A stretch of 64,000 nt of DNA from CADCTM01 sp049671305 (lineage in GTDB: Bacteria; Cyanobacteriota; Cyanobacteriia; Cyanobacteriales; Coleofasciculaceae): the NCBI GenBank assembly GCA_049671305.1, contig JBATUR010000120.1:11051-75050 (forward strand), read 5' to 3'. Numbering within the stretch: position 1 is the stretch's first letter; each line of letters starts with the position of its first letter. The notes beneath the pieces are model-generated. The model was not told where the DNA came from, ran no database searches, and saw only the letters and a program-made list of their open reading frames with translations. The translations under genes and the position numbers were made by a program. Below are positions 44,134 to 53,785 of the stretch, in pieces.

Positions 44134-46050
44134 TTAAATTCTGACAGGAATTTCTATAATACATTCTGTGCCTTGCCTGGGAGCCGAAACACAATAAAGT
44201 TTACCTTGATGTTTTTCAACGACAATTTCATAGCTAATTGATAACCCTAAACCTGTGCCACTCCCCACAGGTTTTGTAGTGTAAAAAGGGTCAAATATTT
44301 TAGCTAAGATATCCTCGTCCATTCCTCTGCCATTATCGGTAATAGAAATGCTCACGAACTTGGGTAAATTGGCAGTTTGATTAACACTCTCTTCCTGCAA
44401 ATATAAAGAGCTTATCACTTTTGTAAAAATTGTAATTACCCGTGGCGAAGGTTGGTTTTCTAGGGCATCAATTGCATTATTAAGTATATTCATAAACACC
44501 TGATTTAGCTGACTCGCATAACAGGTAACTTTTGGTAGTTCACTATAGTTTTTGATGATTTCAATTCTGTCTCCATCTATTTCAGCATTGAGGCGATGTT
44601 GCAAAATTAAAAGCATATGATCAATACCCTCATGGATATCAACAGTTTTTAGCTCTGATTTAGTTTGTCTGGAAAAAATTTGTAAGGAACTGACAATTTC
44701 TTGAATACGTTCTGCTCCCACTTGCATCGAATTTATTAGACTTTGACAATCTGTAAGCAAAAAATCTAAGTCAATTTCGGAGATAAGCTGTTGAATTTCT
44801 GTTGTTGGCTCAGGGTAGTTTTTTTTGTAGATTTCAATCAACTTAATCAAATCTTTGAAGTATTGACGAGCTGGAGCTAAATTACCATAAATAAAACTAA
44901 CTGGGTTATTGATTTCATGGGCAACCCCTGCAACTATTTGCCCTAAGCTGGACATTTTTTCGGTTTGAATTAATTGAGCTTGAGTTTTTTTTAATTCCTC
45001 AAGGGTAAGCTCTAATGCTAAGGCTTTTTCTCTTTCTCTAGCTTCAGCACGATGGCGTTCTCTGGCTTCGAGAGCGAGGGAAACTAAGTCAGCTATAGAG
45101 CGAGCAAAATTCTGGTCTTCCGGCGTCCAATGATGAGATTCTCCTACTTGTTCAATACATAAAACTCCTACAGTTTGTCCACCTAAGCGAATCGGTTCAT
45201 CGATAGTTGAAGTAATATTTAAAGGCAGCCAGTAAGCTTTAGTAAGTTCTCCTGTTCTTAAATCGTTTAAAGTTTCTTCGACTACGATAGATTGATTTTC
45301 AAGTAAAGCCTTAAAATAAACTGGATATTCAGAAATTGGCAATTCAATTGCTGTAGAATGTTGATTGAGGTTATGTTCAAATAAGTCAACACATTGTAAC
45401 TTTGTGGTAGTTGAATCAAAAAGCCAAACACTGACTCGCTCAACTTCTAGGTTATCTGCTGTTGCCTCAGTAATTTCTTTGAGTGCAACCTTTAAATTGC
45501 CTTGATTAAGAGCAGGATTTCTGGCAATTCCCATCAAGATTTGGTTTTGTTTGCGAAGTTTGAGCGCACTTTCAATAAGTGCTACTTCTGCTTGTTGACG
45601 CTCTTTTATTTCTTGTTGAAGTTGGGTATTTTGTTGATAAAGTTGCTGGGAAAGTGTCTTCATACGCAATTGATTTTCGACACGTGCCAAGACTTCTGTT
45701 ACTTGAAATGGTTTAGTAATATAGTCTACACCACCTACGGCAAATGCTTTGACTTTATCTGAGGCATCATCAAGAGCACTTAAAAAGATAACTGGGATTT
45801 CTGAGGTTTCTGGGTTAGCTTTAAGCTGTTTACAAACTTCATAACCATTCATTTGTGGCATATCAATATCAAGCAAAATTAAATCAGGCGGTGCTTGTAA
45901 TGCGACCCGAATTGCTGATGATCCGTTCATAACTTTCCGAACTTTGTAGCCCTGCTTGTTTAACATTGTAGAAAGCAGGCGCAGGTTATCAGGAGTATCA
46001 TCAACAACTAGGAGGTCGGCGAGTGGTAGGGATTTTTGGGTGCTATTCAT
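44134..46050 (-). CDS. Hybrid histidine kinase (REC-GAF-HisKA-HATPase)
   Basis: A 638-residue soluble kinase. The N-terminal receiver covers about 10-130 with phospho-Asp61. A coiled coil spans about 130-175 and a GAF domain about 180-335 (GGQTVGVLCIEQVG). A second helical linker leads to HisKA with VAGVAHEINNPVSF (His378). The HATPase includes DNGRGMDEDILAKIFDPFYTT and GSGTGLGLSI (about 520-637). This layout is one of the commonest in cyanobacteria. No partner regulator is adjacent; signal unknown. Confidence 0.93.
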   Translation of the reverse strand: MNSTQKSLPLADLLVVDDTPDNLRLLSTMLNKQGYKVRKVMNGSSAIRVALQAPPDLILLDIDMPQMNGYEVCKQLKANPETSEIPVIFLSALDDASDKVKAFAVGGVDYITKPFQVTEVLARVENQLRMKTLSQQLYQQNTQLQQEIKERQQAEVALIESALKLRKQNQILMGIARNPALNQGNLKVALKEITEATADNLEVERVSVWLFDSTTTKLQCVDLFEHNLNQHSTAIELPISEYPVYFKALLENQSIVVEETLNDLRTGELTKAYWLPLNITSTIDEPIRLGGQTVGVLCIEQVGESHHWTPEDQNFARSIADLVSLALEARERHRAEAREREKALALELTLEELKKTQAQLIQTEKMSSLGQIVAGVAHEINNPVSFIYGNLAPARQYFKDLIKLIEIYKKNYPEPTTEIQQLISEIDLDFLLTDCQSLINSMQVGAERIQEIVSSLQIFSRQTKSELKTVDIHEGIDHMLLILQHRLNAEIDGDRIEIIKNYSELPKVTCYASQLNQVFMNILNNAIDALENQPSPRVITIFTKVISSLYLQEESVNQTANLPKFVSISITDNGRGMDEDILAKIFDPFYTTKPVGSGTGLGLSISYEIVVEKHQGKLYCVSAPRQGTECIIEIPVRI

Positions 46051-46435
46051 AGCCTAGTTGAGTTGGTTAAATGGAATCAATTGTTCAAGATAAAAATTTT
46101 TAATTAAAGTTTTTAAATCATTATGAATTGTTGCGTCTGCTCCTTATTTACATAAAGTGCGGCTTGATGAAATAGTGTTCTTAATGTTAATATTAATGCT
46201 AAATTCCCTGGGGCTAGTCATCTGCTGCAAAGTAAACTGTGCAGTGGCTCTGCTTATTATTACACAAGGATAACTTATTTCCAGGTGGTGGGCGCTTGTC
46301 GTTGTTAAAAGAGCTAAATCAATAACAAGATATATTTCATAATTGCTCAATAAGTTGTAATCTATTGAATTAAATTATACTATTTTTAGTTTTTAAATAA
46401 GCATAAACATATTTCTATCCTATCTATATTAATAT
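46051..46435. other. Intergenic region, no gene seen
   Basis: AT-rich 385-base gap between two minus-strand genes. A weak 68-codon frame on the minus strand (46144-46350) has no family resemblance or good start. The kinase promoter is expected here. Confidence 0.3.
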
Positions 46436-47080
46436 TTACACAGTTTGAGAACGCTGTAAAGAGCGTTGAATTAGCCCTAAACCTACCTCAGCAGCTAATG
46501 CTAATACTGCAACTGGAAGCGCTCCAACCAGGAGAATTGCATTGTCATAAAGGGCAAATCCCAGCACAATAAATGTGCCTAAACCACCTGCACCAATAAA
46601 AGCGGCAAGAGTTGCACTGGCAATTATTTCTACAGTGGCAGTTTTAATACCAGAAATAATTAGTGGTAATGCTAAAGGAAATTCTATCTGCTGCAAGACT
46701 TGCCTTGGCTCCATTCCCATGCCTTTTGCTGCCTCTTTTATTGCCGGATCAATATTACGAAAAGCGACATCGGTACTGATGAGAATGGGAGGAATTGCTA
46801 ACAAAGTCAAGGCAATTGCAGCAGAGGTAAAACTTAGTCCAAAATAAGGAATAGCAATAAATAAAATCGCTAAACTAGGAATTACTCGTAAGGAATTAAA
46901 ACTATTAGTTAATATCGTTGATGCTGTCCGCGAACGTGAACTAAAAAATCCGAAAGATAAACCAATACACAAACCAATAGCTAATGGTACAAATACTAAT
47001 AGTAAATGCTGCCACAATGATAAAATGAATTTGTCTAGATTGCTAGCTGCATAATTCCCAGCTTTCACCAAAATATCCAT
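46436..47080 (-). CDS. ABC transporter permease (osmoprotectant/OpuCB-type)
   Basis: A 214-residue inner-membrane permease with five or six helices. It resembles the OpuCB/YehY family for glycine betaine or choline: NSFNSLRVIPSLAILFIAIP, the EAA loop EAAKGMGMEPRQVLQQIEFP and FIGAGGLGTFIVLGFALYDN. The partner ATPase and binding protein are not next to it on either side. It must therefore pair with components encoded elsewhere, or it is an orphan left by loss of an operon. Confidence 0.88.
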   Translation of the reverse strand: MDILVKAGNYAASNLDKFILSLWQHLLLVFVPLAIGLCIGLSFGFFSSRSRTASTILTNSFNSLRVIPSLAILFIAIPYFGLSFTSAAIALTLLAIPPILISTDVAFRNIDPAIKEAAKGMGMEPRQVLQQIEFPLALPLIISGIKTATVEIIASATLAAFIGAGGLGTFIVLGFALYDNAILLVGALPVAVLALAAEVGLGLIQRSLQRSQTV

Positions 47081-47308
47081 GTGTGGTGCAAAATTATCAC
47101 TAAATTATTAGGGAACGGCTACAAGTAGGCGTTCCTACTTAAAATTTATAGTAAAATCAAATGGAGGGCAATAGTATAATAAAATAAATATGTAACATAA
47201 ATTTAAATCGCTAATTCTCATCAACGAAACCTCGTAACTTTTCCGATAATAGATTTGTTTTTTCGATTAAATTAGAAAAGCTACTCAAACCAGCAAAATA
47301 TTAGTTGT

Positions 47309-47932
47309 ATGAATCCAATTGAGCATCAAAACGTACCAGAAAACCACCGTGGGCTGCATGATTTTTTATACAGTTCTGACGATGAACACGTTATTAGTGA
47401 GCAGATAGTAATTTCTGACTTAAAAAACGACGGTACTGAAATTTTGCCGATCGCAATTTGGTGCGAGTCTAGCCTCAATGCAAAAATTGCGGGCGTTTAT
47501 GCGGTGTTTAATGAAAAACAGAATACCCAGTATATCGGTTACTCACGCAATGTTTTGCTCTCCCTAAATAGTCACATCGCTCAACTCGGACAGTCAACCT
47601 GCGCCTTTGTACGAGTTCAAAGTTTTAAGTACCCAAAGCGTACAGAAATGGAAAATTTGCGAGATATGTGGCTAGCTGAACTCGATAGTATCCCACCCGG
47701 AAACGAAGCCGAGAAAGGACTGTGGACGAGTACGGTTGGGGAAGCGGCACGAGTAGCAATGTCGGCAACTGAGCGTAATGCTTATGAAGAGAAAAAGCTG
47801 AAACTGCAAAAAGCGATCGCTCAACCTACCATAAACAGCACAGAATCATTAGATGCTGACGATATTGAACGTCGCCAGAAGCTAGAATCAGCAGTAGAAA
47901 ATGATGATTGGAGTTCAATTATTAATGAATGA
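47309..47932 (+). CDS. GIY-YIG-like domain protein
   Basis: A 207-residue protein. Residues about 60-130 form a GIY-YIG-type fold: AGVYAVFNEKQNTQYIGYSRNVLLSLNSHI contains the divergent GVY...YIG pair, and a basic segment FVRVQSFKYPKRTEMENLRD supplies the expected Arg and Glu. The C-terminal third is acidic and helical. Similar proteins are widespread in cyanobacteria without known role. Nuclease activity is plausible but unproved, since the GIY-YIG pair is imperfect. Confidence 0.75.
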   Translation: MNPIEHQNVPENHRGLHDFLYSSDDEHVISEQIVISDLKNDGTEILPIAIWCESSLNAKIAGVYAVFNEKQNTQYIGYSRNVLLSLNSHIAQLGQSTCAFVRVQSFKYPKRTEMENLRDMWLAELDSIPPGNEAEKGLWTSTVGEAARVAMSATERNAYEEKKLKLQKAIAQPTINSTESLDADDIERRQKLESAVENDDWSSIINE

Positions 47933-47954
47933 TCATAATCATAACCTTGCTGAA

Positions 47955-48638
47955 TTATGGACAAGTTGTCAAAGGATTTGCACATTGAGATTCCGGTTCA
48001 AGCCAACCTTTTAATCCCTGATATTCAACTAACGCCCAGGCACGATCACAACTTAAAAGTTTGACATTTCTTTGACTAGGAATTCGACCAATAACTTTAA
48101 CTTGATTATTAGCACTTTCATAAACAGAAACGCCATTAGTTCCATAACCACGAGTACTTGTGCCCAACAGTGGCGCATACACCCAGCCACTGCCTTGAAA
48201 CTCCAATTTTCCTGGACTTTGAGCTTTACTTAACTGTACCCAATCACCTTGAGCAGCATCTACATCAACAATTAAAGCAAGATTATTAGTTGGTAAAGTA
48301 TCAACTATTTTCGACTGGCTATTTGGCTGTGAACGTACATTCAAACCTTTAGGATCTTTATCAACAATATAAGCACCAATCTTACAACTTCGCTGATTGG
48401 AAGCACTATTTTGAGTTACAGCCACCTGCCGTTCACCAGGAGTAGCTTTTTGGGAATTCTGCTTGACTGAAGTTGTCTTAGTTGTAGTTGGCAAAGGTTG
48501 AGGTGTCGCCTCAACGGCGCTCTCTATTGGTGATGGCAGGCTTGTTTGAGGCGTTTCTGCCACATCTGACTTCTGACAAGCCATCAGACCTGCCCAAAGC
48601 AATGTGAAGGTAAACCAAATTTTTATTGTAGTATTCAC
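47955..48638 (-). CDS. Lipoprotein with bacterial SH3 domains
   Basis: A 227-residue exported protein. Signal peptide with lipobox GLMAC near residue 21 indicates a lipoprotein. A Pro/Thr-rich spacer follows. One SH3b domain is at about 90-155 (GLNVRSQPNSQSKIVDTLPTNN) and a second, weaker one at about 165-222 (SVYESANNQVKVIGRIPSQR, WALVEYQGLKGWL). Such domains bind peptidoglycan or protein ligands in the periplasm. It converges on the GIY-YIG gene with a 22-base gap. Confidence 0.82.
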   Translation of the reverse strand: MNTTIKIWFTFTLLWAGLMACQKSDVAETPQTSLPSPIESAVEATPQPLPTTTKTTSVKQNSQKATPGERQVAVTQNSASNQRSCKIGAYIVDKDPKGLNVRSQPNSQSKIVDTLPTNNLALIVDVDAAQGDWVQLSKAQSPGKLEFQGSGWVYAPLLGTSTRGYGTNGVSVYESANNQVKVIGRIPSQRNVKLLSCDRAWALVEYQGLKGWLEPESQCANPLTTCP

Positions 48639-49017
48639 GTCATCTTCCTGTGCTTAAACGGTAAAAACAGCGGTGGCTTCACACACCCTTTATAAAAACC
48701 CTACTTATTTAAAGTGATTGTAAACCTCTTTAGGGATATTCCTTTGGGTAGAGATTAATAAAATCTGTACAAGTGAAAATTCACGCAGTCAGCTAAATCA
48801 CTTACATCTAACTTCATGAAAAAGTGTAAAGCATTTGTCTGAGAGATTGCACTAGTTTAGCCTTTTTTTTGTCTTTGGCTAGCAACTTATCAAGACTTTC
48901 CCTTATGAATTTTCCCGCTAAGACGATGCCAATTTTTAGATAAAAGGCACAACTAGCAACTCTTTCCAGAAATTCATTCTAAATTATCTACAACTAAAAC
49001 TACAACTCAGGTGAAGT
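48639..49017. other. Divergent intergenic region upstream of the polysaccharide operon
   Basis: A 379-base gap. It should hold promoters for the SH3 lipoprotein and for the HlyD-led operon. I see no clear operator, hairpin or RNA gene. Confidence 0.3.
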
Positions 49018-50358
49018 ATGACTATAGCGAAGCCTCAACAGGAACTCCTCAATCCCTTAAAGCCATTATCCGGCTTACTGAATCGAGTTATCCTCTTTGG
49101 AGCAGGAGCCGGACTACTAGCATGGGGTCTTACTCTAACCGCAAATCGTGTTACTTCGGTAGTAGCAACTAAAGCATTTGTAAATGGCAGAATTATTACA
49201 GTTACAGCGCCACTTAACGGTCAAGTTCAAGCAAATAAAACTTTAGATTCAGGAATGTCAGTTACAAGCAAGCAACTCCTGCTAAAAGTGAATGAACCAA
49301 AGTCTGACTCTCAGTTGCTACAAAACCTTAAATTTGATTTAGTTGCTGATAAAGCCAAATTAGCATCCCTAGAAAACAAGATTCAGGAAGTATCTACAAG
49401 TAGCACTCAAAAAAGTTTAGAAAGAGAAGCATATCAAGCGCAGCAAGTCGTATCTCAATCAGAATCAGAAGACAATCCTACTCAAAGCAATACAGAGAAA
49501 CGTTTAGCCGAGCAAAATATTAAACAAGCTGAACTTGAGTTGAGAATTGCTAAAGGTCATGAACAAGTTGCTAAATCTAAGTATGACAAGTACAGTTTTC
49601 TAGCAAATCAAGGAGCTATGTCAGCTTTTTCTGTGCAGGAAGTATCAAATAATTGGAAAGTTAGTCAAGAGCAAGTTGAGGCAGCAAAACTCAAAATCGA
49701 AACCGCAAAAATCAACCTAAGAGAACAACAAAACCAACAAACAAGAAGACCTCAGCTTCCAAAAACTAATGCATCTTTTAATAGCAATACTATAGATGTT
49801 AATCCAGAGCTTACCGAATTAAAACGACAGAAAACCGAACTGCAAATCAGTATTCAAGCCAAAGAAGCTACGATAGCTCAAACTGAAAAATCTCCTATAC
49901 CTCAAAAAAGTTTCCCCGTTTTAGCCTCAAGTTCCGGTACATTATGGGAAGTCATGGTGCAAGATGGAGAGCAAGTAAGAGCCGGACAACCTCTACTAAA
50001 GCAATTAAATTGCCAACAACTTTGGGTTGATGCTTTTGTGAACATTGACGCCTTACAAAGAATTCAAATTGGCTCTCCAGCACAGGTAGAAATTTACGCA
50101 AGCAACTTAAAGTTAAATGGTAAAGTTAAAACCATTCGCTCTCCATTATCAAATGAACAAAAACTAGGACAAGATGTAGCCGTAAATGCTCCTGATTTAC
50201 AAAATCAGCAAATGGCTCAAGTCAGAATTGAACTACAAAATCCCCAAGAATTAACTAGCAACAAACAAAGTTCAGCGCAGTTTTGTCAAGTTGGACAAGT
50301 TGCCAAAGTTAATATTGGGCAAGAAAATTCATTGCTAACCAGTTTATCAATGCGGTAG
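49018..50358 (+). CDS. HlyD-family membrane-fusion protein of polysaccharide operon
   Basis: A 446-residue inner-membrane-anchored periplasmic adaptor. A transmembrane helix lies at about 22-42, followed by a biotinyl-lipoyl-like half (INGQ-type segment ITVTAPLNGQVQANKTLDSG), a long coiled coil (about 100-300) and the second lipoyl half plus barrel (VLASSSGTLWEVMVQDGEQV, then LWVDAFVNIDALQRI). Relatives act with type I exporters or, like Alg44, with polysaccharide synthases. The synthase gene starts 6 bases later, so the second role is favoured. Confidence 0.88.
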   Translation: MTIAKPQQELLNPLKPLSGLLNRVILFGAGAGLLAWGLTLTANRVTSVVATKAFVNGRIITVTAPLNGQVQANKTLDSGMSVTSKQLLLKVNEPKSDSQLLQNLKFDLVADKAKLASLENKIQEVSTSSTQKSLEREAYQAQQVVSQSESEDNPTQSNTEKRLAEQNIKQAELELRIAKGHEQVAKSKYDKYSFLANQGAMSAFSVQEVSNNWKVSQEQVEAAKLKIETAKINLREQQNQQTRRPQLPKTNASFNSNTIDVNPELTELKRQKTELQISIQAKEATIAQTEKSPIPQKSFPVLASSSGTLWEVMVQDGEQVRAGQPLLKQLNCQQLWVDAFVNIDALQRIQIGSPAQVEIYASNLKLNGKVKTIRSPLSNEQKLGQDVAVNAPDLQNQQMAQVRIELQNPQELTSNKQSSAQFCQVGQVAKVNIGQENSLLTSLSMR

Positions 50359-50364
50359 AAATTA

Positions 50365-50784
50365 ATGAGTTTTCGTTTTTGGAAGTTCTTCTTTTTTGCT
50401 CTGGTTATTAGCTTCAGCATCATTAATTGGGTTGTTTTGGGGCATAACTTAGATGGGCTTGTCAACAAGGCGGATATGCTACTGCCCATATCGATAGTGA
50501 TGGGTCTTACCTTAATCTGCCGTGCTGTTTTTACCCATACGCCTCCCTTATGGCTCAAAATTATCTTATCTTTGGGTGCATCTTTTCTGAATATTCGCTA
50601 CTTGTATTGGCGTATAACAGAAACCTTGGTTTTGGATTGGTATAACGGTCCCATTAGTCTAGCAATCTTCATAATGGAGTTGATTGCTATTATTAATGTC
50701 ACTCTTCTTAATTATCAAACTTTAATACCCACTAATCACACTCCAAAAGCCGACGTGGGAGCGCAACGAATTAAAGAGGGATAA
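50365..50784 (+). CDS. N-terminal part of frameshifted cellulose-synthase-like GT2
   Basis: A 139-residue piece holding the N-terminal membrane helices of a BcsA-like synthase (KFFFFALVISFSIINWVVL, LLPISIVMGLTLICRAVF, the cytoplasmic-face IRYLYWRITETL, then AIFIMELIAIINVTLL). It ends RIKEG at a stop (50782-50784). In the -1 frame the reading continues GINTPTVDVFIPTYNEP without a gap. Adding one G in the GAGGG tract at 50776-50780 would join it to the next frame as one protein of about 690 residues. As it stands the gene is split. Confidence 0.8.
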   Translation: MSFRFWKFFFFALVISFSIINWVVLGHNLDGLVNKADMLLPISIVMGLTLICRAVFTHTPPLWLKIILSLGASFLNIRYLYWRITETLVLDWYNGPISLAIFIMELIAIINVTLLNYQTLIPTNHTPKADVGAQRIKEG

Positions 50785-50852
50785 ATACACCAACAGTTGA
50801 TGTATTTATCCCTACTTATAACGAGCCAACTTTTGTTTTACGTCGAACAATT

Positions 50853-52436
50853 GTGGGATGTCAGGCAATGCGCTATCCTCATAAAACTGTCTGGTTATTA
50901 GACGATAGCAAACGACCAGAAGCTAAACAATTAGCAGAAGAATTAGGCTGCAATTATTTAACTCGCTCTGACTCTTCCCATGCCAAAGCGGGTAATCTTA
51001 ATAATGGCTTAAAACACGCAAGTTCTGATATCGTTGTTGTCTTTGATGCTGATTTTATTCCTTTAGAGAACTTCTTGGAGCGGACTATTGGATTTTTTGA
51101 AGATTCCCAAGTTGCCTTAGTAGTAACACCTCAAAATTTTTATAATCCCGACCAACCAGAAATGAATTTAGGCGGTCGAATTATTCCGCACGAACAAACA
51201 GTATTTTATACTATAATTCAGCCCGGACGTGACTTCACAAATAGTGTGGTTTGTACAGGAACATCAAGCATCATGCGTCGCCAGTATCTTGATGAAATTG
51301 GTGGTATTCCTCTTGGAGTAATTGTTGAAGATTGGGCAACAGGAATGATGCTGCAATCAAAAGGATACAAATCGCTTTTTTTGAATGAATTAGTTAGCGT
51401 TGGGGCGGCACCTGAAAACTTTTCTTCTTACCTAGTGCAACGTATTCGCTGGGCAGAAGGGACGATCAAAATTCTTTACAGCAAATATAACCCTTTAACT
51501 CTTCCAGGATTAAATTTAGTACAGCGAATTAATCATTTTTCTAGTTTAATTTTTTGGATTGATCAAGCTACTCAAAGCGTTAGTTATGTCGCTCCTGCTT
51601 TATTTTTCTTATTTGGTATGCGTTCAATGAATACAAATCTTAGCGATATCATTTATTATTGGGTTCCTAACTACTTTTTTGGTTTATTTTTAGTATCTTG
51701 GGTAATTGGTAGCCGTACTATTTTAGTAACCTATGCTTATAATGCCTTGATGTGTTTTTATCTTTTTCCTACAGTTATTAGCACCCTTTTATTACCTAAA
51801 CGTAAAGTCAAATTTAAAGTTACACCGAAAGGTCTTACTCAAAAACAAACATCTTTAGACTTAAAATTAATGCGACCTATTATTATTTTACTCTTCTTTA
51901 ACTTAGGGGCAGTAGCTATTAGTATGGGTAAAGCACATCAAGCTAATTATTTTATTGGTGCTGAGGTAGTAAATCTGCTTTGGGCACAGTTTATCACGAT
52001 TGTTTTAGGAATTAGTATCATTGCTGGAATTGATTTAGTTGAGGAGCGAGAAGGTATCAGAGTTAAGTGCAGAGAATCTTGTGAAATTAATCTTTTTAAC
52101 CAACCAGAAGCTTGTTATATATCTCAACTTGTTGATGTTTCTGAAAGTGGTGTGGCTTTCTTGCCTCTAGAAACCTTATCTTTAACTGTTGGTCAAATTT
52201 TTGAGTTTTCTATACCTGGAGAACCAATTCAAATAATCGCTAAAGTTGAACGAGTCGGTCAAACAATTGGTTGTAGTTTTCCTAATGTAACTATTGAGCA
52301 ACAGCGGCAGCTCATTGAGTTTATTTTTTGTCGCACCAGTCATTGGGAAAAGCCAAAAGTTGCTAATGAACTACAAGCTTTAAAAGCCTTGGGTCGGAGT
52401 TTATTTGAGCTGTATCCTTTGCAATCTTTACGCTAA
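50853..52436 (+). CDS. Cellulose-synthase-like glycosyltransferase 2 with PilZ domain (main part)
   Basis: A 527-residue frame from ATG 50853, though the coding continues upstream to about 50778. GT2 catalytic residues are intact: DD in VWLLDDSK (17-18), DAD at 65-67, the ED of VIVED (159-160) as catalytic base, and QRIRW at 196-200. About five membrane helices follow (230-395). A C-terminal PilZ domain has RxxxR (REGIR, 399-403) and DVSESG (428-433), so cyclic-di-GMP should activate it. It likely polymerises a beta-glucan such as cellulose. No ribosome site favours the internal ATG. Confidence 0.85.
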   Translation: MGCQAMRYPHKTVWLLDDSKRPEAKQLAEELGCNYLTRSDSSHAKAGNLNNGLKHASSDIVVVFDADFIPLENFLERTIGFFEDSQVALVVTPQNFYNPDQPEMNLGGRIIPHEQTVFYTIIQPGRDFTNSVVCTGTSSIMRRQYLDEIGGIPLGVIVEDWATGMMLQSKGYKSLFLNELVSVGAAPENFSSYLVQRIRWAEGTIKILYSKYNPLTLPGLNLVQRINHFSSLIFWIDQATQSVSYVAPALFFLFGMRSMNTNLSDIIYYWVPNYFFGLFLVSWVIGSRTILVTYAYNALMCFYLFPTVISTLLLPKRKVKFKVTPKGLTQKQTSLDLKLMRPIIILLFFNLGAVAISMGKAHQANYFIGAEVVNLLWAQFITIVLGISIIAGIDLVEEREGIRVKCRESCEINLFNQPEACYISQLVDVSESGVAFLPLETLSLTVGQIFEFSIPGEPIQIIAKVERVGQTIGCSFPNVTIEQQRQLIEFIFCRTSHWEKPKVANELQALKALGRSLFELYPLQSLR

Positions 52437-52465
52437 AACTATAGTTGTTTTTCACTCAATTTGTG

Positions 52466-53785
52466 ATGTATATCAAACAACGTTTTGTTCATTTACTACT
52501 AATATTTTCTTTCACGATTACAATTGCTTGTTCTAGTCATCAACAATTAAAAGCTAATGCCAATTCTAGTGCCTATAGCTATCTTGTTAAAGTTTCAGAT
52601 CAATTTAATCCTACGAAAAGTACAGCTTTAGCTACGAATGAAGTTGAAAATACTAATAAAAGTAATCACAACTTTTTAGTTAGTTTCGCTACAAATAAAT
52701 CAGATACAGATTTTGATAAAATCATGAGTAATGTTGCTTTTACTTATGACAATGCTGTCGCTGCTCTTGCTTTTATTAGTATGGGAGATCAACAACGCGC
52801 CAAGTTAATTCTTGATGCCATAATATATGCACAAAATCATGACCGTTCTTATCAAGATAATCGTATCCGTAATTCTTATCGAAGTGGAGAATTAATTGCG
52901 CCAAATGGTCAAGTTCAATTACCAGGATGGTATGATAATAAAGCCAATCTTTGGATAGAAGATGAGTTTCAAATCAGCACCCATACTGGTAATATCGCTT
53001 GGGCAATGCTGGCACTGTTAGGCTACTACGAAACCTATGGAGGTGAGCCTTATCTTACAGCAGCTTTGAAGATGGGAGAATGGGTACAAATTTGCCGTGA
53101 TAGTAGGGGCGCAGGCGGCTATATGGGCGGTTTCAGCGGTTGGGAACCAGAGCCCAAATTACTAGCATACAAATCCACAGAACATAACATTGATTTGTAT
53201 GCCGCTTTTTTACGACTTTATGCAATTACTAATAATATAAAGTGGCAAGAAAGAGCAAAAATTGCACAAAAATTTGTTCAAACTATGTGGGATGATGTAG
53301 AAGGTAAATTCTGGACAGGAACTAAACTTGATGGAGTTAGTATTAACCAAGATACTATTCCCTTAGATGTGCAAGCTTGGGCAACTTTGGTGTTAAGAGA
53401 AGATGGCAAAAAATTTTGGCGAAGTTTAGATTATTCTGAGCAGAAACATCGAGTTGGGGCAGGTTTTGATTTTAACCAAGATCGCGATCGTATATGGTAT
53501 GAAGGCACGGCACATATGGCGGTAGCTTACTATCAAACAGGACAAACAGACAAAGCCAAAACCTTAATTTCAACCCTCCTAAGCGCCCAAGATGCTTCTG
53601 GTGGCATACCCGCTGTTAATGAGGATAAATTAACAACGGGCTTTTCCTTACCGACAGGGGAGCCTTGGTTCTATTTTAAGCGCCTCCATATAGGAGCAAC
53701 AGCATGGATGGTATTTGCTGAAAAAAAAGTTAATCCTTTTTGGATTGGCAGTAAAATATCAGGAACAAATACTACTCTAAACTAA
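52466..53785 (+). CDS. Periplasmic alpha/alpha-barrel lipoprotein, probable glycan hydrolase
   Basis: A 439-residue exported protein. Signal peptide with lipobox TIAC near residue 20 indicates a lipoprotein. The mature part is rich in repeated helices with Trp and Tyr (NIAWAMLALLGYYETYGG, NIDLYAAFLRLYAITNN, IPLDVQAWATLVL, YEGTAHMAVAYYQTGQTDKA), the look of an (alpha/alpha)6 barrel glycosidase. Similar proteins accompany cellulose synthases as editing glucanases. No catalytic residue can be assigned by eye. The ATG at 52466, 29 bases after the synthase stop, is preferred to a TTG at 52445. Its 3' end overlaps the convergent gene by 14 bases. Confidence 0.78.
   Translation: MYIKQRFVHLLLIFSFTITIACSSHQQLKANANSSAYSYLVKVSDQFNPTKSTALATNEVENTNKSNHNFLVSFATNKSDTDFDKIMSNVAFTYDNAVAALAFISMGDQQRAKLILDAIIYAQNHDRSYQDNRIRNSYRSGELIAPNGQVQLPGWYDNKANLWIEDEFQISTHTGNIAWAMLALLGYYETYGGEPYLTAALKMGEWVQICRDSRGAGGYMGGFSGWEPEPKLLAYKSTEHNIDLYAAFLRLYAITNNIKWQERAKIAQKFVQTMWDDVEGKFWTGTKLDGVSINQDTIPLDVQAWATLVLREDGKKFWRSLDYSEQKHRVGAGFDFNQDRDRIWYEGTAHMAVAYYQTGQTDKAKTLISTLLSAQDASGGIPAVNEDKLTTGFSLPTGEPWFYFKRLHIGATAWMVFAEKKVNPFWIGSKISGTNTTLN

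Noticed and set aside
50772..50784. Programmed -1 frameshifting in the cellulose synthase
   Set aside because: AAAGAGGGATAA has no X XXY YYZ heptamer or obvious downstream pseudoknot; mutation or assembly error is simpler. Kept as a test in the findings.
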